NCBI RefSeq assembly: GCF_014203115.1
Contig: NZ_JACHIJ010000001.1
Coordinates: forward strand, 930,001 to 994,000
DNA from: Afipia massiliensis
GTDB taxonomy: Bacteria; Pseudomonadota; Alphaproteobacteria; Rhizobiales; Xanthobacteraceae
Direction of reading: 5' to 3'
Length of the DNA stretch: 64,000 nucleotides
The notes under the pieces are model-generated. The model saw only the letters and a program-made list of their open reading frames with translations, was not told the DNA's origin and searched no databases. Positions 44,229-53,087 of the stretch are shown here, piece by piece; position 1 is the first letter of the stretch; each line of letters opens with the position of its first letter. Position numbers and translations under genes: made by a program.

Positions 44229-44726
44229 TCACTGCTTGGGGTCGCGGACCAGAAGCATGTCCTGAAATGTATTCTGCACAAGCGGCGCGGCGTCGGTCTG
44301 CTGGACATGACAGGCTGTGCAGAAATATCGCCGCGGAGTCACATCGGCGATGACCTGGCCGTCACGATCCATGAAATGTGTGACGCTGATCATCGGCGCG
44401 CCGGAGGCTTCAGTGTACTGGCGCCGATGACAGTCGAGGCAACGATTCGTCCGCAACGTGAGCTGATAGTTGTCGATCGAGTGCGGGATCACCGGCGGCT
44501 GTTCCGGATAATTGCGCATCACGCGCCTGTCGTCAGTGATCGGGCGCGCAATGGGCGGGATCGGTGCCTCATTCATGGGAGAGGCGTTACCGGTGACACG
44601 CGGCACGATCCTCGGCGCGTTCTGCGCATAGATCGCGCCCGCCAACAGAATCAACGATCCACTGAGAACGGCGCCCAACAGGCAGCGGCCCAGCCCACTC
44701 AAATCGGGGTGATCTTGACCGCGCAT
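44229..44726 (-). CDS. napB: NapB, dihaem cytochrome c subunit of periplasmic nitrate reductase
   Basis: This 165-aa periplasmic small subunit delivers electrons from NapC to NapA. An N-terminal hydrophobic segment acts as signal peptide (cleavage near IYA-QNA, about residue 34). Two haem motifs, CLDCH and CTACH, are present, and the NapB core [12 protein letters not shown] and [10 protein letters not shown] matches the family. The ATG at 44726 overlaps the 3' end of napA by 28 nt, which suggests coupled translation. Confidence 0.94.
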   Translation of the reverse strand: MRGQDHPDLSGLGRCLLGAVLSGSLILLAGAIYAQNAPRIVPRVTGNASPMNEAPIPPIARPITDDRRVMRNYPEQPPVIPHSIDNYQLTLRTNRCLDCHRRQYTEASGAPMISVTHFMDRDGQVIADVTPRRYFCTACHVQQTDAAPLVQNTFQDMLLVRDPKQ

Positions 44727-47194
44727 TTTTTGAAATCCGTTTGTTTCGAAATCGGATCGGTAGCGTCGAGCGTCGCCTTGTTGATGAGCTGGCTTGCGTC
44801 GAACCACGGTACGAACACCACGCCACGCGGCATGCGATTGCGCCCGCGCGTATCGACGCGCGTTCTGATTTCACCACGACGGGATGCCAGCTTGACCTCA
44901 GCCCCTTGATTGATGCCTCGCTCGCGCGCGTCCTCGGCATGCATGAAGCAGAGCGCACCCGGAAACGCCTTGTACAACTCTGGCACGCGCATCGTCATCG
45001 AGCCGGAGTGCCAATGCTCCAGCACGCGGCCGGTGACGAGCCAGATGTCGAACTCCTTGTCCGGCGATTCCGCCGGCGGCTCGTAAGGCACCGCGATGAT
45101 CCGTGCCTTTCCGTCGGGATGGCCGTAGAACTCGATGCCCTTGCCGGGCTTGACGTAAGGATCGAGACCTTCGCGATAGCGCCAGCGGGTTTCCTTGCCG
45201 TTGACCACCGGCCATCGCAATCCGCGCACCTCATGATAGGTGTCAAACGACGCGAGGTCATGGCCGTGTCCCCGCCCGAACGATGCGTATTCCTCGAACA
45301 TGCCTTTCTGCACATAGAACCCGAATGCCTTCGATTCATGGTTCTCATACTCGGCCGGAATTTCAGTCGCCGCAAAACGATCTACATTGCCGTTGCGGAA
45401 CAACACGTCGAACAGCGTCTTGCCTCGATAGTTCGGATTAGCTTGCAGGATATCCTGCGGCCAAACTTCGTCGGTGGTGAACCGCTTGGAAAACTCCATC
45501 ATCTGCCAGAGGTCCGAGCGTGCCTCACCGGGCGCCTTCACCAACTGACGCCAAAAATGCGTTCGGCGTTCAGCATTGCCGTAGGCCCCTTCTTTCTCCA
45601 CCCACATCGCGGCCGGCAGGATAACGTCAGCTGCCATTGCGGTGACGGTGGGATAGGCATCAGACACCACGATGAAATTATCGGGATTGCGATAGCCGGG
45701 ATAAGTCTCCTGCGTGTTGTTCGGCGCAGCCTGCAGGTTGTTGTTGACCTGGATCCAGTAGAAATTGAGTTTGCCGTCGCGCAGCATCCGGTCCTGCTCG
45801 ACAGCGTGATACCCCGGCTTTTCGGGGATCAGGCCATGCGGCACGCGCCATAGTTCCTCAGCATGCTTGCGGTGCTCCGGGTTGGTCACCACCATGTCCG
45901 CCGGCAGGCGATGCGCGAAGGTGCCGACCTCGCGCGCCGTGCCGCAAGCCGACGGCTGGCCGGTCAGCGAGAACGGCGAATTGCCGGGCTCGGAGATTTT
46001 TCCAGTCAGCAGGTGGATGTTGTAGACAAGCTGGTTGGCCCATACGCCGCGCACATGCTGGTTAAATCCCATGGTCCACAGCGACATCACCTTGCGCGAC
46101 GGATCGGCATAGAGTTCGGCGAGCTCCTGAAGGAAGCCGCGTTCCACGCCGGTGAGCTCCGAGACTTTCTCCAGCGTGTAGTCTTTCACGAATTTCGCAT
46201 AGGCATCGAAATCTATCGGCTCCGTCGCGGCGGGATTAGCCGCGCCCTTGGCCTTCTGCTCGGGCGGAGTGTCCTGCCGAAGTCCGTAGCCGATATCGGT
46301 TGCGCCCTTCACGAACGCCGTGTGTTTCTTGACGAAATCTTGGTTCACCCGGCCGGTCGTGATGATGTGGTTGGCGATGTAGTTGAGAATGGCGAGATCG
46401 GTTCCCGGCTTGAACACGATCGGAATGTCGGCAAGGTCCGAACTGCGATGAGTGAAGGTGGAGAGCACCGCGACCTTGACGTGAGGATGACTCAACCGCC
46501 GGTCGGTCAGACGCGTCCACAGGATCGGATGCATCTCGGCCATGTTCGAACCCCACAGCACGAATGCGTCGGCAGCCTCGAAATCATCATAGCACCCCAT
46601 CGGTTCATCCGCGCCGAATGTGCGCATGAAAGCGTAAGCCGCCGAAGCCATGCAGTGGCGCGCGTTGGGATCGAGATTGTTGGAGCGAAATCCCGCCCGC
46701 ATCAGCTTGGTTGCCGCGTACCCCTCCCAGACAGTCCACTGCCCCGAACCGAACATACCGAGCGCGGTGGGGCCTTTCTCCTTGAGAACCTTCTTGGCGC
46801 GAGCAGCCATGGTATCGAAAGCCTCGTCCCAGCTCACCGGCTCGAACTCACCATTCTTGTCGTAGACACCGTTCCTCTTGCGCATCAGCGGCGTCGTCAG
46901 GCGGTCGCCGCCATACATGATCTTCGACAGGAAGTAGCCCTTGATACAGTTCAGGCCGCGGTTGACTTCCGCCAGCGTGTCGCCATGGGTTGCGACCACC
47001 TTGCCGCCCTTGACGCCGACCATGACGCCACATCCGGTGCCACAGAAGCGGCACGGCGCCTTGGACCACTTGATCTCCAGCGATCCGATCCCCTCGGCGA
47101 CCGGCTGCGCCACTGCCGGAACGGTGATGTTCGCAGCAGCAGCGGCAATGGCGGCAGCTTGGGCCTTGAGCATGTCGCGACGCGAAAGACTCAT
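44699..47194 (-). CDS. napA: NapA, molybdenum-containing catalytic subunit of periplasmic nitrate reductase
   Basis: This 831-aa enzyme reduces nitrate to nitrite in the periplasm. The Tat signal ([14 protein letters not shown]) is followed by the [4Fe-4S] motif [13 protein letters not shown] with the fourth Cys in GLNCIKGYF, and the bis-MGD molybdopterin domains. The Mo-ligand Cys is in [13 protein letters not shown]. The length is typical. GGAGAGG lies upstream of the ATG at 47194. The start overlaps the napD stop by 4 nt. It needs NapD for Tat proofreading and NapB/NapC for electrons. Confidence 0.96.
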   Translation of the reverse strand: MSLSRRDMLKAQAAAIAAAAANITVPAVAQPVAEGIGSLEIKWSKAPCRFCGTGCGVMVGVKGGKVVATHGDTLAEVNRGLNCIKGYFLSKIMYGGDRLTTPLMRKRNGVYDKNGEFEPVSWDEAFDTMAARAKKVLKEKGPTALGMFGSGQWTVWEGYAATKLMRAGFRSNNLDPNARHCMASAAYAFMRTFGADEPMGCYDDFEAADAFVLWGSNMAEMHPILWTRLTDRRLSHPHVKVAVLSTFTHRSSDLADIPIVFKPGTDLAILNYIANHIITTGRVNQDFVKKHTAFVKGATDIGYGLRQDTPPEQKAKGAANPAATEPIDFDAYAKFVKDYTLEKVSELTGVERGFLQELAELYADPSRKVMSLWTMGFNQHVRGVWANQLVYNIHLLTGKISEPGNSPFSLTGQPSACGTAREVGTFAHRLPADMVVTNPEHRKHAEELWRVPHGLIPEKPGYHAVEQDRMLRDGKLNFYWIQVNNNLQAAPNNTQETYPGYRNPDNFIVVSDAYPTVTAMAADVILPAAMWVEKEGAYGNAERRTHFWRQLVKAPGEARSDLWQMMEFSKRFTTDEVWPQDILQANPNYRGKTLFDVLFRNGNVDRFAATEIPAEYENHESKAFGFYVQKGMFEEYASFGRGHGHDLASFDTYHEVRGLRWPVVNGKETRWRYREGLDPYVKPGKGIEFYGHPDGKARIIAVPYEPPAESPDKEFDIWLVTGRVLEHWHSGSMTMRVPELYKAFPGALCFMHAEDARERGINQGAEVKLASRRGEIRTRVDTRGRNRMPRGVVFVPWFDASQLINKATLDATDPISKQTDFKKCAVKITPI

Positions 47195-47502
47195 GGTTCC
47201 TCTCCATGCCCAGGAGTTTCGTCGATCTGCTCGAACACCATGTTGGCGGACAGCACGCCTTCCCATCCCGATATCTCGGCAAGCCGCGCGCCAAGCGCCC
47301 CGCTGTCTGGCCCTTCGAGCACTATGACGATCTTCGACGAATTCCGGTGATGGACTTCGACCTCGGGGAGCACCGACAACAGCTTCTCGACATTCGCAAG
47401 ATGCTTCGGCAGCACCGAGATCACAGCGCTCGAAATGTGCACGACCGGCGTCTGCAGCCGCCCTGACAGAAACGTTCGCCGCGAAAGTCCGGACTCATTC
47501 AT
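47191..47502 (-). CDS. napD: NapD, NapA signal-peptide-binding chaperone
   Basis: This 103-aa cytoplasmic chaperone binds the Tat signal of NapA until the cofactor is loaded. The ferredoxin-like NapD core spans about 18-95 ([33 protein letters not shown] and [13 protein letters not shown]). The first 15 residues carry SRRTFLSGR, which resembles the N-terminal motif of NapF proteins; napF itself is missing from the operon. The start is 9 bp after the napE stop. Confidence 0.9.
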   Translation of the reverse strand: MNESGLSRRTFLSGRLQTPVVHISSAVISVLPKHLANVEKLLSVLPEVEVHHRNSSKIVIVLEGPDSGALGARLAEISGWEGVLSANMVFEQIDETPGHGEEP

Positions 47503-47511
47503 GGCCGTTCC

Positions 47512-47706
47512 TCAGTGCGGCGGGCCCGGAGGGCCCAACACCAATTGCGACATCCAAACGAGAAAACCAAAACCGCCGACAACGCCGACGGCGACAACGG
47601 GCCAGATCAAAGCTGCGATGATAAAGAATACGATGAATTCGTCGCGCCGGGTGCTCGGAGGCGCCGAGTGATCTCTGGCTTCGGACTCGTTTGAAACGGT
47701 GTCCAT
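47512..47706 (-). CDS. napE: NapE, small membrane protein of the nap operon
   Basis: This 64-aa protein has one membrane segment (about 25-50, FIVFFIIAALIWPVVAVGVVGGFGFLVWM) and the short Ser/Arg-rich N-terminus of NapE. Its function is unknown, but it is a regular first gene of nap operons in alphaproteobacteria. The ATG at 47706 has AAGGTG upstream. The 151 bp between it and ccoS should hold the nap promoter; I found no good FixK-type box there. Confidence 0.85.
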   Translation of the reverse strand: MDTVSNESEARDHSAPPSTRRDEFIVFFIIAALIWPVVAVGVVGGFGFLVWMSQLVLGPPGPPH

Positions 47707-47857
47707 GATCGCACCTTTTGCAAGGGCATCCAAAGTCAATCCAGACTACCCGAGACGCATGAGACCAGCAAGATAAAACGGCCCGCGCCTACGTTGAAAA
47801 GAAGTGTCGTGAAACCGCACTGTGTCCGTGTGCTGATCGATAGGTTAACGAAACCAA

Positions 47858-48013
47858 TCAACTCAGCGGTTCATCCGTCTCCTGATGAAGGATGCGCTCC
47901 GCCGCGCCGTCAAGATCTTCGTACTGCCCGCTCCCAAGCGACCACATGAATGTCACGAGAGCCGTGAGCCCGAGTCCGATCGCGATTGGTATGAGATAAT
48001 AGTAGTCCGTCAT
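47858..48013 (-). CDS. ccoS: CcoS, cbb3 oxidase assembly protein
   Basis: This 51-aa protein begins MTDYYYLIPIAIGLGL, has one membrane helix (about 5-27, ending FMWSLGSGQYEDLDGAAERI), and has the family signature Gly-Gln-Tyr-x-Asp-(x)2-Gly-Ala-Ala followed by Arg-Ile-Leu. CcoS is needed to put haem and copper into the cbb3 oxidase. The start overlaps the ccoI stop by 4 nt (ATGA). The gene is short and easily missed. Confidence 0.92.
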   Translation of the reverse strand: MTDYYYLIPIAIGLGLTALVTFMWSLGSGQYEDLDGAAERILHQETDEPLS

Positions 48014-50259
48014 TCGGCTGCCTCGACGAAGCGAGCGATCTGTACGGTTTCCTTCTTTAACGATGTTCCTCCCGCGAGTCCGGAAAGGCGGAGCGCATTC
48101 AGAACAACAAGGATCGAAGAGCCCGACATCGCAACAGCAGCAACCAGAGGCGTCACGTAACCCGCCACGGCCACCGGCACCGCAATGACATTGTATGCGA
48201 CCGCCAGCATCAGATTCTCATGTACGAGTCGCTTCGCCCGTCGCGCAATCCGCACGGCCAGCGGAACCGCGATCAAGCTCTCCTTAAGAAAGACGACGTC
48301 GGCGGCCTGCCGTCCGACATCAGCGGCAGACGACGGCGCGATGGAAGCATGAGCCGCGGCAAGAGCCGGAGCATCGTTCAAGCCGTCTCCGACCATCAAT
48401 ACTTTGTGGCCTGCGGCGCGCAGCTTGATGATCCTCGCCACCTTGTCGCTCGGCATCAACTCCGCTGTCGCTTGGATTCCAAGGAGTCCGCCGAGCCGCT
48501 GGACCCGCGCCTCATTGTCTCCCGAGACGATTTCCACATCCAGTCCTTCACTGGTCAACGCCGCAACAGCTTCTTCCGCACCCTGACGCATCCGGTCGTG
48601 AAAATCGAAAGCAGCGATGATGCGGCCTGCCCTGGAGAGGACGACAGACGATTCTTCGGCGGCATTCTGCTGCGAAGCCCAGGACGACCGCCCCAGCTTG
48701 ATCATGTCAGCGCCGAGGCGCGCCTCCAGCCCCAATCCGGGACGTTCGATGATGCCTTCGAGCAAGGGCGCTCCATCGGAAGAAACCGTCTGCGCGATCG
48801 CGCGTGAATACGGATGAGACGAACGAGAGGCGAGCGTCGCCGCGATAGATAGCGCCTGCTGATCGCCGGTGCGGACAACCAGTTGCGGATCTCCTGCCGT
48901 GAGCGTCCCCGTCTTGTCGAGCAGGACTGTGTCGATTTCAGCAAGCTTCTCCAGCGCACCGCCGTCCTTCACCATCACACCTGCTTCGAACAGACGCCGC
49001 GATGCCACGACCTGCACCATCGGCACAGCCAGACCGAGCGCGCAAGGACAAGTGATGATAAGCACAGCGATCGCAATCGTGATCGCGCGATGGAAATCTC
49101 CGGTCGCGAACAACCAGCCGACGAAAGCAACAAGCGCCGTGAGGTGCACCACGGGCGCATACATCGCCGCCGCACGGTCCGCGATCCGGCGATATGTCGA
49201 GCGGCCCTGCTCCGCAGCCTCCATCAACCGCACCATTTCCGCGAGGAACGAGTTTCTCGCGCTTGCGTTGGCCACGACCGTCAGCGGTCCCGTCAGGTTC
49301 AGCGAGCCGGCCCGAAGAACGGAGCCGACTTCCGCCGCCTGCGGCGCACTTTCCCCCGAGATAATGGAAATATCGATATCAGAAGCGCCCTGCTTCACCG
49401 TGGCGTCGACCGGAACGCGGTCTCCAGCCGCGACAAGCAGCAACATGCCCGGCCTGACTTCAGCAACAGGGATAAACGTATGACGTCCGTCCTCGCCCGC
49501 GAGCCGGGCAACCCTCGCGGCAAGACGCGCCAGCCCCGTGACAGCGCTACGCGCCCGTTCCCGCATCATGTGATCGAGCGTACGGCCGATGAGCAGAAAG
49601 AAGAGCAGCGATATCGCAGCATCGAAATAAGCATGTGGCCCGCGAACGATCGTCTCGTACAGGCTAAGGGCGAAAGCCAGCAGGACTCCGATCGAGATCG
49701 GAACGTCCATGTTGGTGCGTCCATGCCTGAGGCTTCGCCAGGCCGAGCGGAAGAAGACGCGACCTGAATAAGCTAGCGCCGGAAGAGCAATAAGCGCGGA
49801 CAGCAGGTGAAAGAGGTCACGGGACTCGGCATCCGCGCCCGACCATATCGATACCGACAACAGCATGATGTTGCTCGACGCGAAACCGCTGACAGCGAGC
49901 GCCTTGATCAACTCGGAGAAAACGGGATCGCCCCGCGAGGATTCGACGTCGAACAGATGTGCGTCGAAGCCCGTGCCTTTGAGAGTCTCAATGAAGGCTG
50001 GGACCGGTCCATCGCCACGCCAGCGGATGGTCACCCGTTTCGTCGAAAGGTTGACGCGGGCATGCTCCACACCCGGCAGCCTCAACAGTTCACGCTCGAT
50101 CGTTGCGATGCAGGCACCGCAGTGAACACCGGGAACCGAGAGATCCGTCTGCCGCAATCCGCCGCCAACGTCGCGGCTTGCCAGCCGAACTTCTTCTCCG
50201 ATGGCATCGGATTGGGCAGCGATCCCCGCGACAGCCAGACCTGTGTCGCAACAACTCAT
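48010..50259 (-). CDS. ccoI: CcoI/FixI, copper-exporting P1B-type ATPase for cbb3 oxidase assembly
   Basis: This 749-aa heavy-metal pump supplies copper for the CcoN active site. An N-terminal HMA metal-binding domain has GVHCGACIATIE. Eight membrane helices include the Cys-Pro-Cys ion site in TCPCALGLA. Also present are the actuator motif SGES, the phosphorylation motif DKTGTLT, His-Pro in SSHPYS, and GDGLNDAPAL. AGGAGGAG lies upstream of the ATG at 50259. It follows the DUF2189 gene by 15 bp and overlaps ccoS by 4 nt. Confidence 0.95.
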   Translation of the reverse strand: MSCCDTGLAVAGIAAQSDAIGEEVRLASRDVGGGLRQTDLSVPGVHCGACIATIERELLRLPGVEHARVNLSTKRVTIRWRGDGPVPAFIETLKGTGFDAHLFDVESSRGDPVFSELIKALAVSGFASSNIMLLSVSIWSGADAESRDLFHLLSALIALPALAYSGRVFFRSAWRSLRHGRTNMDVPISIGVLLAFALSLYETIVRGPHAYFDAAISLLFFLLIGRTLDHMMRERARSAVTGLARLAARVARLAGEDGRHTFIPVAEVRPGMLLLVAAGDRVPVDATVKQGASDIDISIISGESAPQAAEVGSVLRAGSLNLTGPLTVVANASARNSFLAEMVRLMEAAEQGRSTYRRIADRAAAMYAPVVHLTALVAFVGWLFATGDFHRAITIAIAVLIITCPCALGLAVPMVQVVASRRLFEAGVMVKDGGALEKLAEIDTVLLDKTGTLTAGDPQLVVRTGDQQALSIAATLASRSSHPYSRAIAQTVSSDGAPLLEGIIERPGLGLEARLGADMIKLGRSSWASQQNAAEESSVVLSRAGRIIAAFDFHDRMRQGAEEAVAALTSEGLDVEIVSGDNEARVQRLGGLLGIQATAELMPSDKVARIIKLRAAGHKVLMVGDGLNDAPALAAAHASIAPSSAADVGRQAADVVFLKESLIAVPLAVRIARRAKRLVHENLMLAVAYNVIAVPVAVAGYVTPLVAAVAMSGSSILVVLNALRLSGLAGGTSLKKETVQIARFVEAAE

Positions 50260-50274
50260 AACGCACTCCTCCTA

Positions 50275-51072
50275 TCAGGCCGGATTCTCCGCGCACATCG
50301 TCCGATAGGAATGCCAGGTCGCATGACCGAGCACAGGAAAGACCACGATCATACCCAGCAGCCCCGTCGCAAGACTCAAGACGATAAGAACCAGCATGAT
50401 CGCAGCCCATGTCAGCATCACCGGCAGATTGTGCCACACCAGCGCCATGCTCCTTCCCATCGCCGTCAAGGCATCGACGCGCTGATCGAGCAGCATCGGC
50501 ATCGAAAACGCACTGACAGCAAACGCGAAGGCCGAGAACAGGCCTCCCACCGCGCTGCCGATCAGCAGCATCGCGTAGCCGGTCCCGGTCGTCAGCAGCA
50601 TCGCGACGATGTGATCGAGACCCGGAAACGGACGGACCCCGAAGAACAGCGCATAAATGATAACAGCTGCGCGCATCCACAAAAGCGTCAGCATGACCAG
50701 CAACGCGCCGGCAAACAGCACCTGCCCGCCGGATTTCGGCTTGACCAGCATCATGTTGAGAAGACTGACCGGCTGCCCTTCGGAAATCCGCTTGCTCTTC
50801 TCATAGAGTCCGATGCCGAGGATTGGCCCCATCACCATGAAGCCGGCGAATGCGGGAAACAGGATGTAATCCCAGCCGAAGACGAACAGCCCAACAGTGG
50901 TGGCCACCGATACAAGATAAACCAGCAGGCCGTATCCGAGACTAGCTCCCGGATTGATCTTGAAATCCTTCCAGCCGGCCGACAGCCATTGCAGCGCCGC
51001 GGCATTCGTGACATCGCGCTTCCAGGGCTTCTCTCGGGGCAGCGGTGGAACCAGAACAGGAATGGTCGCCAT
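50275..51072 (-). CDS. DUF2189-family integral membrane protein
   Basis: This 265-aa protein has about six membrane helices, with the family pattern ALQWLSAGWKDFKINPGASLGYGLL near the N-terminus and VVFPVLGHATWHSYRTM at the end. It is known as DUF2189 in cbb3 oxidase and other respiratory neighbourhoods; the biochemical role is not known to me. It occupies the position where ccoG and ccoH usually stand. The ATG at 51072 is chosen, with GAGG upstream. The N-terminal 30 codons of the longer frame have no similarity. Confidence 0.82.
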   Translation of the reverse strand: MATIPVLVPPLPREKPWKRDVTNAAALQWLSAGWKDFKINPGASLGYGLLVYLVSVATTVGLFVFGWDYILFPAFAGFMVMGPILGIGLYEKSKRISEGQPVSLLNMMLVKPKSGGQVLFAGALLVMLTLLWMRAAVIIYALFFGVRPFPGLDHIVAMLLTTGTGYAMLLIGSAVGGLFSAFAFAVSAFSMPMLLDQRVDALTAMGRSMALVWHNLPVMLTWAAIMLVLIVLSLATGLLGMIVVFPVLGHATWHSYRTMCAENPA

Positions 51073-51082
51073 GATCTCGGCC

Positions 51083-51295
51083 TCAACGTGTTTGCGGATT
51101 GCACGACGAGCGCGCGGCTCCGAACTGCGCCCCGTCAGGCGCGGTTTCACCCACGCGCGCATGGGTGACGCATTCCGGTTGCGATATAACCGCCATGTAA
51201 ACCAGATGCGCGTTTGCCCCGATCACCAGCAGCAATCCGGCGCTGACCGCGAGCCATAGCGCGACCTTCGGCGATCGGAGCGTGATCCGGTTCAT
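51083..51295 (-). CDS. 70-aa single-pass membrane protein in cco operon
   Basis: This small protein has one membrane helix (about 9-35, VALWLAVSAGLLLVIGANAHLVYMAVI) followed by a Cys-containing polar tail (QPECVTHAR, ARSSCNP). It could be a much reduced FixH/CcoH-like protein, which has a similar N-terminal helix, but the FixH domain is absent. The start overlaps the ccoP stop by 4 nt and the stop is 10 bp before the DUF2189 gene, so it is part of the operon. Confidence 0.65.
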   Translation of the reverse strand: MNRITLRSPKVALWLAVSAGLLLVIGANAHLVYMAVISQPECVTHARVGETAPDGAQFGAARSSCNPQTR

Positions 51296-52173
51296 CGCGC
51301 GGCCCTCGGCAAGTCTGTTAGATAAAGCGCCAGAATCTTGCGGTCGAGAGCGGACAGTCGCTCATCCCAGGTCGGCATCTTTCCCTGCCGCCCGTTCCAG
51401 ACCGACGAACTGACCGATTGCAGATCGCCACCGTAGATCCAAAAGTGGTCTGTAAGGTCCGGCGCGCCCATCTCGGTCTTTCCTTTACCGTCGTCGCCGT
51501 GACAGGCCGCACAGTTCGCCGCGAACACGGCTTTGCCAGCATCGAGTCTCGGCGCGGGTGTATCACGCGCAACTTTCGGATCTGACAGGCTCCGCACGTA
51601 GTCGACGACGTCATCGACCTCTCGCTCCTTCAGGACACCATCCCGGCCGAAGGCCATCATCTGCGAGAGGCGGCTGTCTTTGTGCGACGAATTGATCCCG
51701 ACGCGGATCGTCTCCGCGACTGTCGCCGGATCGCCACCCCACAGCCAAGAAGCGTTCGTCAGGCTTGGATATCCTTTTGAGCCTTGCGCGCTGGAGCCAT
51801 GACACGCCGCGCAATTTTCACGGTACAGCGTCTGACCTGTCTGCCGGACGATCCGCATCAGCTTGGGATCCTTGCGGATGTCATCATAGCTGTTGGCTTC
51901 GATCTGATCGCTCCACACCTTTCGCTCCGCAGCCGCCTCCCGCAGATCGGCTTCGAGGGTGGTGCGCTGGTCGATGCCGAGCAATCCTTTCGTGAAAGTC
52001 ACCCCGGTCGGCCAAGCCGGCATCAGAATCCAGTATACGACGCTGAACAGCACCGTCGCGATCAGGAAAAGATAGACGGCACGCGGAACGGGCGTGTTGA
52101 GTTCCTTGATCCCGCTCCATTCATGACCGGTCGTCAGATACCCGGTGTGTGGATCGCGCTCCTCTACCGCCAT
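51292..52173 (-). CDS. ccoP: CcoP, dihaem c-type subunit of cbb3 cytochrome oxidase
   Basis: This 293-aa membrane-anchored subunit takes electrons from the bc1 complex or cytochrome c and passes them to CcoO and CcoN. The N-terminal CcoP segment (DPHTGYLTTGHEWSGIKELNTPVPRAV) and one membrane helix (about 32-52) lead into two cytochrome c domains, each with a CAACH motif. The start overlaps ccoQ by 10 nt, and the stop overlaps the next small gene by 4 nt. Confidence 0.95.
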   Translation of the reverse strand: MAVEERDPHTGYLTTGHEWSGIKELNTPVPRAVYLFLIATVLFSVVYWILMPAWPTGVTFTKGLLGIDQRTTLEADLREAAAERKVWSDQIEANSYDDIRKDPKLMRIVRQTGQTLYRENCAACHGSSAQGSKGYPSLTNASWLWGGDPATVAETIRVGINSSHKDSRLSQMMAFGRDGVLKEREVDDVVDYVRSLSDPKVARDTPAPRLDAGKAVFAANCAACHGDDGKGKTEMGAPDLTDHFWIYGGDLQSVSSSVWNGRQGKMPTWDERLSALDRKILALYLTDLPRAAR

Positions 52174-52352
52174 GGTTTGTCCTTCAACGGCTTATCCTCG
52201 TTGCCGAGGATCGATTGCGCAGCCGCATCGAACTGCTTCCGGTTTGACGGCCAATACGCATAGGCGACAATCACCGCCGACATTGCGATCAGATAGAACA
52301 AACCGAAGGATTTGGAGAACCAGACCGTGAAGTCGTGATCGATCGGCATCAT
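52164..52352 (-). CDS. ccoQ: CcoQ, small subunit of cbb3 cytochrome oxidase
   Basis: This 62-aa protein has one membrane helix (about 15-35, SFGLFYLIAMSAVIVAYAYWP) followed by the typical sequence NRKQFDAAAQSILGNEDKP. CcoQ stabilises the oxidase complex. The first of two adjacent ATG codons overlaps the ccoO stop by ATGA. Confidence 0.93.
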   Translation of the reverse strand: MMPIDHDFTVWFSKSFGLFYLIAMSAVIVAYAYWPSNRKQFDAAAQSILGNEDKPLKDKPWR

Positions 52353-53086
52353 TGAGCTCCCGAGGCTGCTGTCTTTTGCGCGGCATCCGTCAGCTTTCCG
52401 AGAATCTGCAGATATGCGACAAGCGCATCCATCTCTGTCAGTTCGCCGGGGCGCCCGTCGAAGGCGCGGACATTCGTGGCCTCGCCGTATCGCTTGACCA
52501 CGCCCTCGGCGCGCGGGGAATCCGGAGCAGCCTGGCCATATGCATCCACGGCGGCGTTGGCGATCATCTCGTCCGTGTACGGAACTCCGACCTTGCGAAG
52601 CGCCGCAAGATGTTTGCCGATATCATCATTGCGCAGGGAATTTCGCCCAAGCCATGAGTAGTGGGGCATGACCGACTCCGGCACGACGTCGCGAGGATTG
52701 TTGAGATGTGCCACATGCCACTCATCCGAATACTTTCCACCCAGACGCGCGATATCCGGCCCGGTTCGTTTCGAGCCCCACAGCATCGGGTGATCGTATT
52801 TGGATTCGACCGCGAGCGAGTATGGTCCGTAACGTTCGACTTCATCACGAAGCGTGCGGATCATCTGGGAGTGACAGGCATAGCAACCCTCCCGGATATA
52901 GATGTTGCGTCCTGCGACTTCGAGCGGCGTGTAGACGCGCATATTAGGCGCCTCCTCGACCGTCTGATGGATTGTGAAGAGCGGAGCAATCTCGACGGCA
53001 CCGCCAATACTTGCGACGCCAATAATCGCAAGTACGAAGCCGATGGTTTTCCTCTCGAGGCGGTAATGCAGACCAAAGAAACTCAT
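52349..53086 (-). CDS. ccoO: CcoO, monohaem c-type subunit of cbb3 cytochrome oxidase
   Basis: This 245-aa membrane-anchored cytochrome c carries electrons from CcoP to the CcoN haem-copper site. It has an N-terminal membrane helix (about 15-37) and the haem motif CYACHSQM in the conserved segment YIREGCYACHSQMIR. Length and the HYSWLGRN region with its axial Met context are typical. The start is one nucleotide from the ccoN stop. Confidence 0.96.
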   Translation of the reverse strand: MSFFGLHYRLERKTIGFVLAIIGVASIGGAVEIAPLFTIHQTVEEAPNMRVYTPLEVAGRNIYIREGCYACHSQMIRTLRDEVERYGPYSLAVESKYDHPMLWGSKRTGPDIARLGGKYSDEWHVAHLNNPRDVVPESVMPHYSWLGRNSLRNDDIGKHLAALRKVGVPYTDEMIANAAVDAYGQAAPDSPRAEGVVKRYGEATNVRAFDGRPGELTEMDALVAYLQILGKLTDAAQKTAASGAQ

Positions 53087-53087
53087 G

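Noticed and set aside
45863-47350. 495-aa plus-strand frame opposite napA
   Set aside because: It is antisense to napA throughout, with a composition (Arg/His/Leu-rich) typical of shadows.
47707-47857. search for a FixK/FNR box before napE
   Set aside because: Only half-sites (for example TTGAT near 47,857 or TTGAC near 47,740) were found. None has a matching second arm, so no box is claimed.
49807-51168. 453-aa plus-strand frame opposite ccoI and the DUF2189 gene
   Set aside because: Its His/Arg/Asp-rich, low-complexity composition mirrors membrane helices read in antisense.
51083-51295. annotation of the 70-aa protein as CcoH/FixH
   Set aside because: Only the single N-terminal helix is comparable; the FixH periplasmic domain is missing and the tail has a different Cys pattern.
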